Part shown: in pieces, positions 35,530 through 45,342 of the stretch
How the letters are laid out: every line of letters begins with the position of its first letter
Numbering within the stretch: position 1 is the stretch's first letter
Assembly (NCBI RefSeq): GCF_016904885.1
Contig: NZ_JADWYI010000001.1
Coordinates: forward strand, 3,472,001-3,536,000
Direction of reading: 5' to 3'
DNA length: 64,000 nucleotides
Source: Archangium primigenium
GTDB taxonomy: Bacteria > Myxococcota > Myxococcia > Myxococcales > Myxococcaceae
Made by a program: the position numbers and the translations under genes
The notes under the pieces: generated by a model
The model's input: only the letters and a program-made list of their open reading frames with translations
Databases searched by the model: none
Told to the model about the DNA's origin: nothing

Positions 35530-37353
35530 ATGACATCTTCTGCCCGTGCGCGTGTCGTGACGGCGACCCTGCTGGTGACCGCGGCCCTGTGGGGAAGCGG
35601 TTGCCGCAAGGGCGTGAGACCCGAGGCGGGCGAGGATCGCACGGTGGAGGCGGGGGTGCCGGTGACGTTCGGCTCCGCCGCCGCGGATGCGCCCACGGTG
35701 ACGTGGGACTTCGGGGATGGTTCGCCCCGGGTCCAGGGCACACGCGTGACGCACGCCTTCCCGCGGCGGGGGGACTACACGGTCCAGGCGCTGGAAGGGG
35801 ACGCGTCCCAGGCGAGCGCCCGGCTGACGGTGGTGCCCCGGCCCGTGCTGCGCGCCATCCCCGCGGAGGCCGAGGTGGCCGTCTTCGTGCCCCAACTGCG
35901 CGACAACGTGGACCCGGTGATGGGCTTCGTGTCGCGGCTGCTCGGCGAGCCCCAGGTGATGCGCGGACTGGACGCGGTGCCGCTCTTGTCGCTCGTGCTG
36001 CGCGAGGCGACGGGCGAGGCCCGGCTGGTGGACCCGGAGGAGGGTCTGGGCTTCTTCTCGCTGCCGGACTTCGAGGGTTCGGTGGTGCTGCTGGGCGTGC
36101 AGGACGTCCAGGGCGCGCGCGACGCCGTGGTGAAGGAATTGAGCGCGCGCGGCGCCTCGGTGGTGCGCCAGGAGCCCGAGGGCTCGGTGCTGCTGCGCCG
36201 GGACAACGGCGCGCTCCTGCTCTTGTTCGCGGATCGCGGCTACCTGTACCTGGTGGTGCCGGACGTGCCCACCGTGGAGGGCTCTGGCGAGGGCGCCGAG
36301 GAGGGGCGGATCCAGAAGACGCTCGCGGGGCCGCCGGTGGACATGCCGCTGGAGCCCGTGCGCCTGCGCATCCAGGGCTTCCAGGACGCGGGCCTGTCCG
36401 AGCAGCCGCTGCTCGTGACGATGCGGCAGCGGGTGGCGGCGGGCAACGTGCTCGTCTACGCGCGGCCCGTGGGAGACGATGCCGCCGAGGGCTTCCAGGG
36501 TGCGTGGGCGGCCCTGCGCTTCCAGGAGGGCCAGGCGGAGCTGGAGGGGTGGGTGGAGTCGACGCAGTCGCTCGGGGGCGCGGAGGCCCCGGCTCCGCGC
36601 CTGCTGGAGCAGGCGCCCCTGGATCCCATCGCCGCGCTGACGCTCTCCCTGCCGCCCGAGACGCTCACCAAGCTCGTCTTCGGGGCGCCGGGCTCCGAGC
36701 AGCGCGCGCGCATGACGCGGGGTCTGGGGGCGCAGGGGCTCGACGCGGCGAGCGTGGACGGACTGCTCGGGGCGCTCCGGGGGGACGTGTCCCTGCTGGC
36801 GTACCTGGACGCGGCGGCCTTCTACCGCAACTTCCTCACGGGCTCGCAGAAGCCCGAGCCGCGCGGCAGCCTGTTGGTGCAGGCGGGGCTCGTGCGCTCC
36901 GAGCCGGTGCTCAAATGGCTCACCGGGGTGCTCGAGTCGCGGCGCCAGCCCTTCCAGGTGGTCAAGGACAAGGCGGGCACGCGGCTGACCACGCGGCTGA
37001 TGAACCAGCCCGTGGAGTTCTCCCTGACCGAGGATCGCCTGACGGTGCTGGGCGGCGAGCCGCTGGGGCTGCGGCCCCAGGGTGCCGTGGGCGCGGCGCT
37101 GCGCGAGCGCTTCGGCGCGGCGGGCTTCGAGTCCGGCCACCTCACGGCGATGGTGGACATGGGCCGGGTGCTGTCGGAGTTGCAGGCGCCCAAGGACGTG
37201 CCCGGGGTGCCGCCGCAGCAGCTGTCCATGGTGCAGACCATGGCCGCCACGCTGCTGGAGCAGCTGCCGCCCGTGGACAGCCTGTTCCTCGACTTCGCCG
37301 CCGAGCCGGGGGGCGGACGATTCCGGTTGCGCGCGGCGCTGCGCTCGCGCTGA
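35530..37353 (+). CDS. PKD-domain lipoprotein
   Basis: 607 residues. Lipobox LWGSGC at residues 20-25, followed by a PKD domain at about 35-102 (VTWDFGDGSP and the closing GDYTVQA). The remaining 500 residues form a mixed alpha-beta region with repeated features such as VAVFVPQLRDN and LSLPPETLTKLVF, not recognised. It is likely to be an outer-membrane lipoprotein. It follows the barrel gene by 6 bases and probably belongs to the same operon as the MYXO-CTERM gene. Confidence 0.65.
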   Translation: MTSSARARVVTATLLVTAALWGSGCRKGVRPEAGEDRTVEAGVPVTFGSAAADAPTVTWDFGDGSPRVQGTRVTHAFPRRGDYTVQALEGDASQASARLTVVPRPVLRAIPAEAEVAVFVPQLRDNVDPVMGFVSRLLGEPQVMRGLDAVPLLSLVLREATGEARLVDPEEGLGFFSLPDFEGSVVLLGVQDVQGARDAVVKELSARGASVVRQEPEGSVLLRRDNGALLLLFADRGYLYLVVPDVPTVEGSGEGAEEGRIQKTLAGPPVDMPLEPVRLRIQGFQDAGLSEQPLLVTMRQRVAAGNVLVYARPVGDDAAEGFQGAWAALRFQEGQAELEGWVESTQSLGGAEAPAPRLLEQAPLDPIAALTLSLPPETLTKLVFGAPGSEQRARMTRGLGAQGLDAASVDGLLGALRGDVSLLAYLDAAAFYRNFLTGSQKPEPRGSLLVQAGLVRSEPVLKWLTGVLESRRQPFQVVKDKAGTRLTTRLMNQPVEFSLTEDRLTVLGGEPLGLRPQGAVGAALRERFGAAGFESGHLTAMVDMGRVLSELQAPKDVPGVPPQQLSMVQTMAATLLEQLPPVDSLFLDFAAEPGGGRFRLRAALRSR

Positions 37354-37363
37354 GACTGTCCGC

Positions 37364-38032
37364 GTGGCCCATTCCCTCACCGTTCTCTATTTCGCCGCCG
37401 CGCGGGAGCGCGCGGGCACCTCGCGCGAGTCGCTGGAGGTGCCCGCGGGCACCCGCGTCTCGGAGCTGTTGGGCCTGCTGGCCTCGCGCCACCCCGGGCT
37501 CGCGCCCCTGTTGCCCCACCTGCGCGTGGCCGTGAACCAGGAGTTCTCCGCGCCGGACGCCGCGCTGCCCCCGGGGGCCGAGGTGGCCCTCATCCCGCCC
37601 GTGGCCGGAGGCGCCGAGGGCCTGTTCCGCGTGGTGGATCGGCCCCTGCGGCTCGAGGAGGTCGTGGAGGCGGTGTCGGACGCGGCGCGGGGCGGGCTCG
37701 TCACCTTCTCGGGCGCCGTGCGGAATCTGACGAAGGGGCGGCGCGTGCTGCGGCTGGAGTACGAGGCCTATCCGCCCATGGCCGAGAAGAAGCTGGCGGA
37801 GATTGGCGACGAGGTGGCCGCCCAGTGGCCCGGTACCCGCCTGGCCATCATGCACCGGGTGGGCACGCTTCAACCCGGGGAGCTGGCGGTGGTGATCGCC
37901 GCCGCGGCACCGCACCGCAAGGAGGCCTTTCGCGGGTGCGAGCACGCCATCGAGCGGCTCAAGCAGGACGTGCCCATCTGGAAGAAGGAGTTCTTCGAGG
38001 ATGGGGAGGTCTGGGTGGGCCTGGGGCCCTGA
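37364..38032 (+). CDS. Fused molybdopterin synthase, MoaD-MoaE
   Basis: 222 residues. Both subunits of molybdopterin synthase in one chain. Residues 1-83 are MoaD, ending VALIPPVAGG (Gly82-Gly83), where the free protein would have its sulfur-carrying C-terminal diglycine. Residues from about 86 are MoaE, with VTFSGAVRNLTKGRRV, LEYEAYPPMAEKKL, HRVGTLQPGE, and the active-site lysines in KQDVPIWKKEF. The diglycine is internal, so it must be exposed by cleavage, as reported for mycobacterial MoaX. GTG start chosen by domain; no clear ribosome binding site. No other molybdenum-cofactor genes are nearby. Confidence 0.9.
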   Translation: MAHSLTVLYFAAARERAGTSRESLEVPAGTRVSELLGLLASRHPGLAPLLPHLRVAVNQEFSAPDAALPPGAEVALIPPVAGGAEGLFRVVDRPLRLEEVVEAVSDAARGGLVTFSGAVRNLTKGRRVLRLEYEAYPPMAEKKLAEIGDEVAAQWPGTRLAIMHRVGTLQPGELAVVIAAAAPHRKEAFRGCEHAIERLKQDVPIWKKEFFEDGEVWVGLGP

Positions 38033-38060
38033 GCCCCGCGGACCGCTGGAAGACGGCGGC

Positions 38061-38723
38061 TCAGCGGATCCGGACGCCCGGCAGCGTGGTGCGCACGCCG
38101 GCATCCGGTTGGGCGTCCGGGGCGCGGGGCTGGGCGGGGCTGTCCACCCCGAGCCGCTTGCGCTCGGCGTCCTCGAGCTCCCGCGCGGCGGCGAGCGCCC
38201 GGGCGTTGGACTCCGCCATGTGCTCGGGGGAATGGCCCGCGAGCATCAACCCCACCGGCACGCTCAGCAGCAGCGCCGCGAGCATCAGCAGCAGGCCCCA
38301 ATCCTTCGCCTGGAGGCCCCGGGTGCGCGGGCCCGCGACGGACGGGGAGAGCAGCAGGGACAGCTCGCCCTGGGTCAGGCGCAGCCGCTCCTCCGGGGTG
38401 ACGTCGAGCCACGCGCGGGCCTCCGCGCGGTGCAACGCGTCCGGTGGCACCTCGCGCAGGGCGTCCCCGCGGCGGCCGTGCTCGACGCGCGCGCCGGGCG
38501 GGACGAAGACGCGGTAGCCCTGGGCGGTCCGCTCGGCCAGCAGGAAGGGCTCCTCGGGCAGGGGGAAGCCATACAAGGGCAGGGGGGCCGTCTCGTCGGG
38601 CGCCGCGAGCACGCGCGTCTGCTCCGGGGGGAAGTTCCACGCCTCCGTGCGGGTGCTGCCCCAGTACAGCTCGCAGAACAGCCCGTCGTGCTTCGCCTTG
38701 GTGCCCATGTCGCCCGGGAGCAT
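38061..38723 (-). CDS. Single-pass membrane protein of unknown function
   Basis: 220 residues. The N-terminal 130 residues form a soluble domain with several Trp/Tyr/Phe-rich strands (LFCELYWGSTRTEAWNF, ETAPLPLYGFPLP) and a helix (RAEARAWLDVTPEERLRL). One transmembrane helix follows (DWGLLLMLAALLLSVPVGLML) and a short charged tail. No signal peptide. The function is not recognised; a regulatory domain with a membrane anchor is one option. It lies between the MoaD-MoaE and the M50 protease genes. Confidence 0.6.
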   Translation of the reverse strand: MLPGDMGTKAKHDGLFCELYWGSTRTEAWNFPPEQTRVLAAPDETAPLPLYGFPLPEEPFLLAERTAQGYRVFVPPGARVEHGRRGDALREVPPDALHRAEARAWLDVTPEERLRLTQGELSLLLSPSVAGPRTRGLQAKDWGLLLMLAALLLSVPVGLMLAGHSPEHMAESNARALAAARELEDAERKRLGVDSPAQPRAPDAQPDAGVRTTLPGVRIR

Positions 38724-38805
38724 AGGCGTTCCGGCGCGCGGGGGCGCGGCCCGAGTGCCTCCCGCCCGTCCTCGGCGGGTGTGCCTGGCCGCCCTCGGGG
38801 CGAGG

Positions 38806-39930
38806 CTAGGGGACGGCGGAGGCGCGGCCCTTGGTCTCGCGCTGGGTGCGCTCCCAGAAGAACAGCGGGCTGTCCCCGTCGCTGAGGTTGGCGTCCAGGG
38901 CGGCGCGGCGCAGGTGCTGGCGCAGGTCCGCGAGCGTCACGGTGAGCACCACGGCGAGCAGCGCGAGGAAGCCCACCGCGTGCAGCAGCGTCTCCACGCG
39001 GGCGGGCACCTTGCGGCGGCTCACCGCCTCGACGAGGACGAAGAGCATCCGCCCGCCATCCAGCGAGGGCAGGGGGAGCATGTGGAAGAGGGCGAGCGCG
39101 AGCGACACGCTCACCAGCACCCGCAGGAAGGCGCCCAGGCCACTGCCCGCCGCGCCCGAGGACTGCTTCACCACGCCCAGGGGATTGGCGAGCACGATGC
39201 CGGACGTGCCCATCATCAGCCGCTCGAACATCCGCGTGGCCTCGGCTACCAGGTTCGCCGTGTGCGCGAAGGCCTGGAGCAGGGCCTGGCCGGTGTCATA
39301 GGTGCGGTACACGTACTGCTGGCTCACGCCGATGCGGCCCGTGCCGCGCTCGTCGGCCCGGGGGCGCACCGTCGCCTCGCGGGCCACACCCTCGCGCTCG
39401 ACGCCCAGGCGCAACTCCCGGCCCGGGGCCTGGCCGATGCGCTCCAGGAAGCCGCCCCAGTTCTCCAGCGGCTCGCCGTCCACGCTCACCAGCCGGTCGC
39501 CGGGCAGGAGCTGCGCGCGCGCCGCCTCGGAGCCCGGGGTGACGGTGCCCACCGTGAGCGGCACCACCACGTGCGTGCCCGTGGTGTAGAGCGTGAACAG
39601 CACGCCGAGCGCGAACAGCCCGTTGGCCAGGGGCCCGCCGAAGTGCACCAGCAGCCGCTTCCACGGCCGCTGGGCGACAAGGCTCGTGCGGTCCGCCGGA
39701 TCGAGCCCGGGCGCATGGGGATTCATCCCGTGGATGCGCGTGGAGCCCCCGAATGGCACCGCGCCGAGCACCCAGTCCGTGCGCCCCACGCGCAGCGAGA
39801 ACACCGCCGGGCCGAAGCCGAGCTTGTACCGGTCCACGCGCACGCCCAGCAGCCGGGCCATGACCAGGTGTCCCAGTTCGTGCAGCGCCACGAGCAGGCC
39901 GAGCGCGAGGAGGAGGGGCAGGTAGTGCAT
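38806..39930 (-). CDS. M50 (site-2) metalloprotease, second copy
   Basis: 374 residues. A second zinc intramembrane protease distinct from RseP. HELGH is at residues 17-21 in the first helix and LDGG in PLPSLDGGRMLF near the C-terminus. A single PDZ-like domain lies between (VGTVTPGSEAARAQLLPGDR). A long hydrophobic stretch at residues 108-126 and a final C-terminal helix make four transmembrane segments likely. Its substrate is unknown; two site-2 proteases of different build in one window suggests at least two regulated proteolysis pathways. It is convergent with nothing; the lipoprotein gene at 40024 reads away from it. Confidence 0.88.
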   Translation of the reverse strand: MHYLPLLLALGLLVALHELGHLVMARLLGVRVDRYKLGFGPAVFSLRVGRTDWVLGAVPFGGSTRIHGMNPHAPGLDPADRTSLVAQRPWKRLLVHFGGPLANGLFALGVLFTLYTTGTHVVVPLTVGTVTPGSEAARAQLLPGDRLVSVDGEPLENWGGFLERIGQAPGRELRLGVEREGVAREATVRPRADERGTGRIGVSQQYVYRTYDTGQALLQAFAHTANLVAEATRMFERLMMGTSGIVLANPLGVVKQSSGAAGSGLGAFLRVLVSVSLALALFHMLPLPSLDGGRMLFVLVEAVSRRKVPARVETLLHAVGFLALLAVVLTVTLADLRQHLRRAALDANLSDGDSPLFFWERTQRETKGRASAVP

Positions 39931-40023
39931 GGCGCGGCCGCTCAGGGCCCTCGCCGCGAGCCAGGGAACATGGGCCCAGTCTAGCCGCTGACCCGGCCCG
40001 CGTGCTGCGTTAGCGTGCCCGCC

Positions 40024-40527
40024 GTGGCCTCCTCCTCTCGAATTCCGCTCTTCCTGTCCCTGTCCATCCTCCTCGCGCCGAGCGCCTGCACGCGCGCCTA
40101 CCTGCAGCGCGAGGGGCGCTACGTCTTCACCGCCGAGGAGATCCTCCGCGATGACTGCGGCCTGCTTCCCACCCAGGACGCCTTGTGGGACGGCGAGCTC
40201 GCCATCTCCGGGGACGTGGTCCGCCTGGACTACGACTGGCGCCGCTTGCGGCTCATCGGCGCCTTCCTCCAGGACAGCGGCGCCTCGGGGGACACCTTCG
40301 CGCTGGATGGCACCGAGTCCAATGCCGCCATCACCCTGGCGACCGGCGAGTGCATCGCGGATCAGATCGCCATGCGCCTGGAAGGCACGACGCAGCGCGC
40401 CACGGTCTTCTCCGGGGTGATCAGCATCCGCGTGGAGCCCCGGGTGCAGCAGCCCTGGTGCTCGTGTCAGTTGTGGGTGACGTACTCCGCCACGCAGATC
40501 CCCACGACGGCCGCATCCTTTCCTTGA
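40024..40527 (+). CDS. Lipoprotein of unknown function
   Basis: 167 residues. Signal peptide with lipobox LAPSAC. The mature protein is mostly beta-strand with several cysteines (DDCGLLP, TGECIAD, PWCSCQL), suggesting disulfides in the periplasm. Start uncertain: two in-frame GTG codons, at 40015 and 40024, and no good ribosome binding site. I take the second, which leaves a normal signal peptide. The acs gene begins 58 bases further on. Confidence 0.5.
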   Translation: MASSSRIPLFLSLSILLAPSACTRAYLQREGRYVFTAEEILRDDCGLLPTQDALWDGELAISGDVVRLDYDWRRLRLIGAFLQDSGASGDTFALDGTESNAAITLATGECIADQIAMRLEGTTQRATVFSGVISIRVEPRVQQPWCSCQLWVTYSATQIPTTAASFP

Positions 40528-40585
40528 GGCAGCGGGGCGGGGCTCCTAGAACCAGGGTTCCGACGCGCCGCACTGGAGGAACCCC

Positions 40586-42550
<1,965 letters not shown>

Positions 42551-42573
42551 CGCACGGCCGCGCGCGGCCTTCG

Positions 42574-42606
42574 GGCGTGCCCCTCGCTGGTCGAGGGGGG
42601 CACGCC
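42574..42606 (+). terminator. Hairpin after acs, probable terminator
   Basis: GGCGTGC-CCCTCG pairs with CGAGGGG-GCACGCC around the loop CTGGT with a 2-base bulge, giving a stem of 13 pairs. There is no T-tract, so it might need Rho or only stabilise the mRNA end. It lies between acs and the AroE-like gene. Confidence 0.5.
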
Positions 42607-42630
42607 GTCGCCTGACGGGAGCCACCCACC

Positions 42631-43446
42631 ATGAAGCCGCCGATTGGACGAGACACCACGCTGTGTATGTCGTTGGCGGCCCGGCCCGGCACCTTCGGGT
42701 CCCGCTTCCACAATCACCTCTACGAGGCCCTGGGCCTCGACTACGTCTATAAGGCGTTCACCACCCGGGATCTGCCCGCGGCGATTGGCGGCGTCCGGGC
42801 CCTGGGCATTCGCGGCTGCGCCATCTCCATGCCCTTCAAGGAGGCGGTGATGGCCCTGCTGGATGGACTGGAGCCCTCGGCCCGGGCCATCGACTCGGTC
42901 AACACCATCGTGAACGAGGGGGGCCGGCTCACCGGGTACAACACGGACTATGTCGCGGTGCGGCGGCTGGTGGAGGAAGCCCGGCTCGCGCCCGACATGC
43001 CCTTCCTCCTGCGCGGCAGTGGCGGCATGGCCAAGGCGGTGGTCGCCGCGTTCCGGGACGCGGGCCTGCGCGCCGGAACCGTCGTCGCGCGCAACGAGGC
43101 CGCGGGCCGCGCGCTCGCGCACACCTATGGCTATTCCTGGCGTGCCGAGCTTCCCGACACCCCCGCGCCGCTCCTGGTGAATGTCACACCCCTGGGCATG
43201 GCGGGCCCGGACCAGGACGTGCTCGCCTTTCCCGAGCCCCTCATCGCCGCGTGCGGCGTCGCCTTCGATGTCGTCGCGCTGCCCGTCGAGACGCCCTTCC
43301 TCGCGCGCGCCCGTGTGCTCGGCAAGCGGCTCATCTCCGGGGGCGAGGTGGCCGTGCTCCAGGCGCTCGAGCAGTTCATCCTCTACACGGGCGTCACCCC
43401 GACGCGCGCCCAGGTCGACGCCGCGGCGGCCTTCGCCCGGGGATGA
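42631..43446 (+). CDS. Shikimate dehydrogenase-like protein
   Basis: 271 residues. The AroE fold is visible: RGCAISMPFKEAVMALL with the catalytic lysine, NTIVNEGGRLTGYNTDYVAV with the second catalytic residue (Asp), and a Rossmann segment around LLRGSGGMAKAVVAAF. The C-terminus has GGEVAVLQALEQF, matching the AroE quinate/shikimate end. The usual N-terminal SxS substrate motif is not evident (TLCMSLAARPGTFGS instead), so the substrate may differ from shikimate. The gene is preceded by GGGAG and a putative terminator of acs. Confidence 0.75.
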   Translation: MKPPIGRDTTLCMSLAARPGTFGSRFHNHLYEALGLDYVYKAFTTRDLPAAIGGVRALGIRGCAISMPFKEAVMALLDGLEPSARAIDSVNTIVNEGGRLTGYNTDYVAVRRLVEEARLAPDMPFLLRGSGGMAKAVVAAFRDAGLRAGTVVARNEAAGRALAHTYGYSWRAELPDTPAPLLVNVTPLGMAGPDQDVLAFPEPLIAACGVAFDVVALPVETPFLARARVLGKRLISGGEVAVLQALEQFILYTGVTPTRAQVDAAAAFARG

Positions 43447-43455
43447 GCGACGCGC

Positions 43456-43481
43456 TTTCATGATAGGAATTGGGGGCCCCA
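43456..43481 (+). promoter_or_regulatory. Conserved upstream element of lipoprotein paralogue A
   Basis: TTTCATGATAG followed 5 bases later by GGGGGCCCCA. Nearly the same layout occurs at 45301-45325 before the second paralogue: TTTCGTGATAG, 4 bases, GGGGGCCCCA. TGATAG could be a -10; GGGGCCCC is a perfect palindrome. Shared by both members of the tandem pair, so either a promoter or an operator copied with the gene. Confidence 0.35.
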
Positions 43482-43517
43482 GGCCGTCCTCTTCCTTCCC
43501 CTGAAAGGTGTCACGCC

Positions 43518-45251
43518 ATGGTGCTCCCCCGTTCCTCCCTCTCCTGGTGCACGTTCGCGCGCCACACCGTGTTGCTCGGTGCGCTCGCCGCGTGCGGCCC
43601 GACGGAGGAGGTCACCGAGCCCTCCCCGACGAGCGCCTTGACGACCACCGCCCAGTCCCTGCTGCCCTATCCCTCGCAGGTCTCGGCGCCGGTGTCGGTG
43701 CCCGCCTCGCAGGCGGGGGCCATGTCCCTCATGCCCGCGGTGGCCGTGGGCACTGGCGTGTCCTTCCGGGTCTGGATGGAGTTCAGCGACAGCGCGCCTC
43801 CGGCCATCTATGGCCAGCGGGTGCGGACCTCGGATGGCGTGGCCCTGGACACGGCGCCCCTGCTCATCTCCACGGGCAACGGGGCGGTCAGCCTCTATCC
43901 GGCCGTGGCCTCCGATGGCGCGAACTTCCTGGTCGTCTGGGAAGAGGGTCTGCCTTTCGTCTTCGGCCGGCGGGTGCGGGCCTCGGATGGCGCGCTGCTC
44001 GACGCCGCCCCCCGCAACTACGGCTCCTTCCCCAATTCCTACCTGGCGAACGGGAGCCCGGCCGTGACGTTCGACGGGACGAACTACCTGCTCACCTGGG
44101 TGGGGTTCCACGATCCCTCCGAGGACTTCGTGCGCAGGGTGATGGGCCGGCGGGTGCGTCCCTCGGATGGCGAGCCCCTGGAGCTGCCCTTCGTCGTCGG
44201 CTCGGACCGCTCCCGGTCGCACGCCGCCAGCACCGGAGGCACCAGCCTGGTGGCCTGGGGGGCGAATGGCGTCAAGGCGGTGCGGTTGAACGCGGCGGGC
44301 CAGGTGCTCGACGCGTCGCCGCTCGCGCTCTCCCCGGCGTCCTCGCAGAAAGTCCGCGTGGCGGCCCAGGGCGGCGAGTTCCTGGTGCTCTGGTCGGACA
44401 ACGGGCTGAGGGCCCGGCGCGTGCGGGCCTCGGACGGCGCGCTGCTCGGCTCGGCCGTCCTGGTGGACGCGGCGCTCATCAACACGGGGCAGACGCCCTT
44501 CGACGTGTCCTTCGATGGCGCGCACTACCGCCTGGTGTGGTTCGGCTCGCGGGACGGCGCGCCGCGCCTGCTCACCGCGCGCATGTCGCCCGGCGGTGCG
44601 GTGGACGCGGGCACGGAGCAGCGCCTTGCGGACGTCCAGTCCGTGGACTACGACAGCGGGGTCGGGGTCGCCGCCTCGGGTCCGGGTCGGTTCGCGGTCG
44701 TCGGCACGCGCGTCCCCTCGGGCGCCCCGAATGTCTTTTCCCAGTCCGTTCAGCCCTTCTCGTGCGCGCCGGACGTGACGCCCCCCATCATCACCTGTCC
44801 GGCCACCCAGACGTTCGAGTGTGTCTACAGCGGCCAGCGCGTCATGGAGGACTACGCGTTCGGAGACAACTGCGACATCGACTACACGAGCTCGTCTCCC
44901 CACTACATCGGGGAAGCCCATACGCGCACGTACTCCGTCTCCGCCACGGACACGTCTGGGAACACGACGTACTGCCACACGCAATGGCACGTCGTGGACA
45001 CGAAGAAGCCCAAGATCACCTTGTATGGCCCCTCGCCCATGACGCTGCCCTATGGCACGCCCTACCAGGAGCCGGGCTACTCGGGCGATGACACGTGTGA
45101 TGGCTTTGGCCCGGGAGTCGATTCCCAGATCCAGGTCACGGGCACCATCAATCCCTACAGCCCGGGGCTCCAGGCGAGGCACTACCAACTCACGGATCGC
45201 GCCGGGAACACCTTCGAGATCTACCGCTTCGTGACCGTCCTCTCGCCGTAG
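43518..45251 (+). CDS. Repeat lipoprotein A (propeller-like) with C-terminal Ig-like domains
   Basis: 577 residues. Lipobox ALAAC. The central 350 residues contain five or more repeats centred on RVRASDGxxLDAxP and variants (for example GRRVRASDGALLDAA and ARRVRASDGALLGSA), spaced about 50-65 residues apart, compatible with a beta-propeller. The C-terminal 130 residues hold two Ig-like domains of HYR/DUF5011 type: VTPPIITCPATQTFECVYSG and YGTPYQEPGYSGDDTCDG. Probably displayed on the outer membrane. Start at ATG 43518 with AAAGGTG upstream. The following gene is a close paralogue. Confidence 0.7.
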   Translation: MVLPRSSLSWCTFARHTVLLGALAACGPTEEVTEPSPTSALTTTAQSLLPYPSQVSAPVSVPASQAGAMSLMPAVAVGTGVSFRVWMEFSDSAPPAIYGQRVRTSDGVALDTAPLLISTGNGAVSLYPAVASDGANFLVVWEEGLPFVFGRRVRASDGALLDAAPRNYGSFPNSYLANGSPAVTFDGTNYLLTWVGFHDPSEDFVRRVMGRRVRPSDGEPLELPFVVGSDRSRSHAASTGGTSLVAWGANGVKAVRLNAAGQVLDASPLALSPASSQKVRVAAQGGEFLVLWSDNGLRARRVRASDGALLGSAVLVDAALINTGQTPFDVSFDGAHYRLVWFGSRDGAPRLLTARMSPGGAVDAGTEQRLADVQSVDYDSGVGVAASGPGRFAVVGTRVPSGAPNVFSQSVQPFSCAPDVTPPIITCPATQTFECVYSGQRVMEDYAFGDNCDIDYTSSSPHYIGEAHTRTYSVSATDTSGNTTYCHTQWHVVDTKKPKITLYGPSPMTLPYGTPYQEPGYSGDDTCDGFGPGVDSQIQVTGTINPYSPGLQARHYQLTDRAGNTFEIYRFVTVLSP

Positions 45252-45300
45252 GACGGGCAGGATTGTCATACGGGGTCGGTAAAATCACGTCAAAGCTGTA

Positions 45301-45325
45301 TTTCGTGATAGACACGGGGGCCCCA
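45301..45325 (+). promoter_or_regulatory. Conserved upstream element of lipoprotein paralogue B
   Basis: TTTCGTGATAG, four bases, GGGGGCCCCA. Matches the element before paralogue A; the GTG start lies 17 bases further, after AAAGGTG. See the entry for paralogue A. No -35 sequence was identified with confidence. Confidence 0.35.
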
Positions 45326-45342
45326 ACGAAAGGTGCCCTTCC

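Noticed and set aside
34606-37380. 924-codon open frame on the minus strand opposite the barrel and PKD lipoprotein genes
   Set aside because: Same shadow effect; rich in Arg, His, Gln and Gly, no domain, and it runs through three convincing genes.
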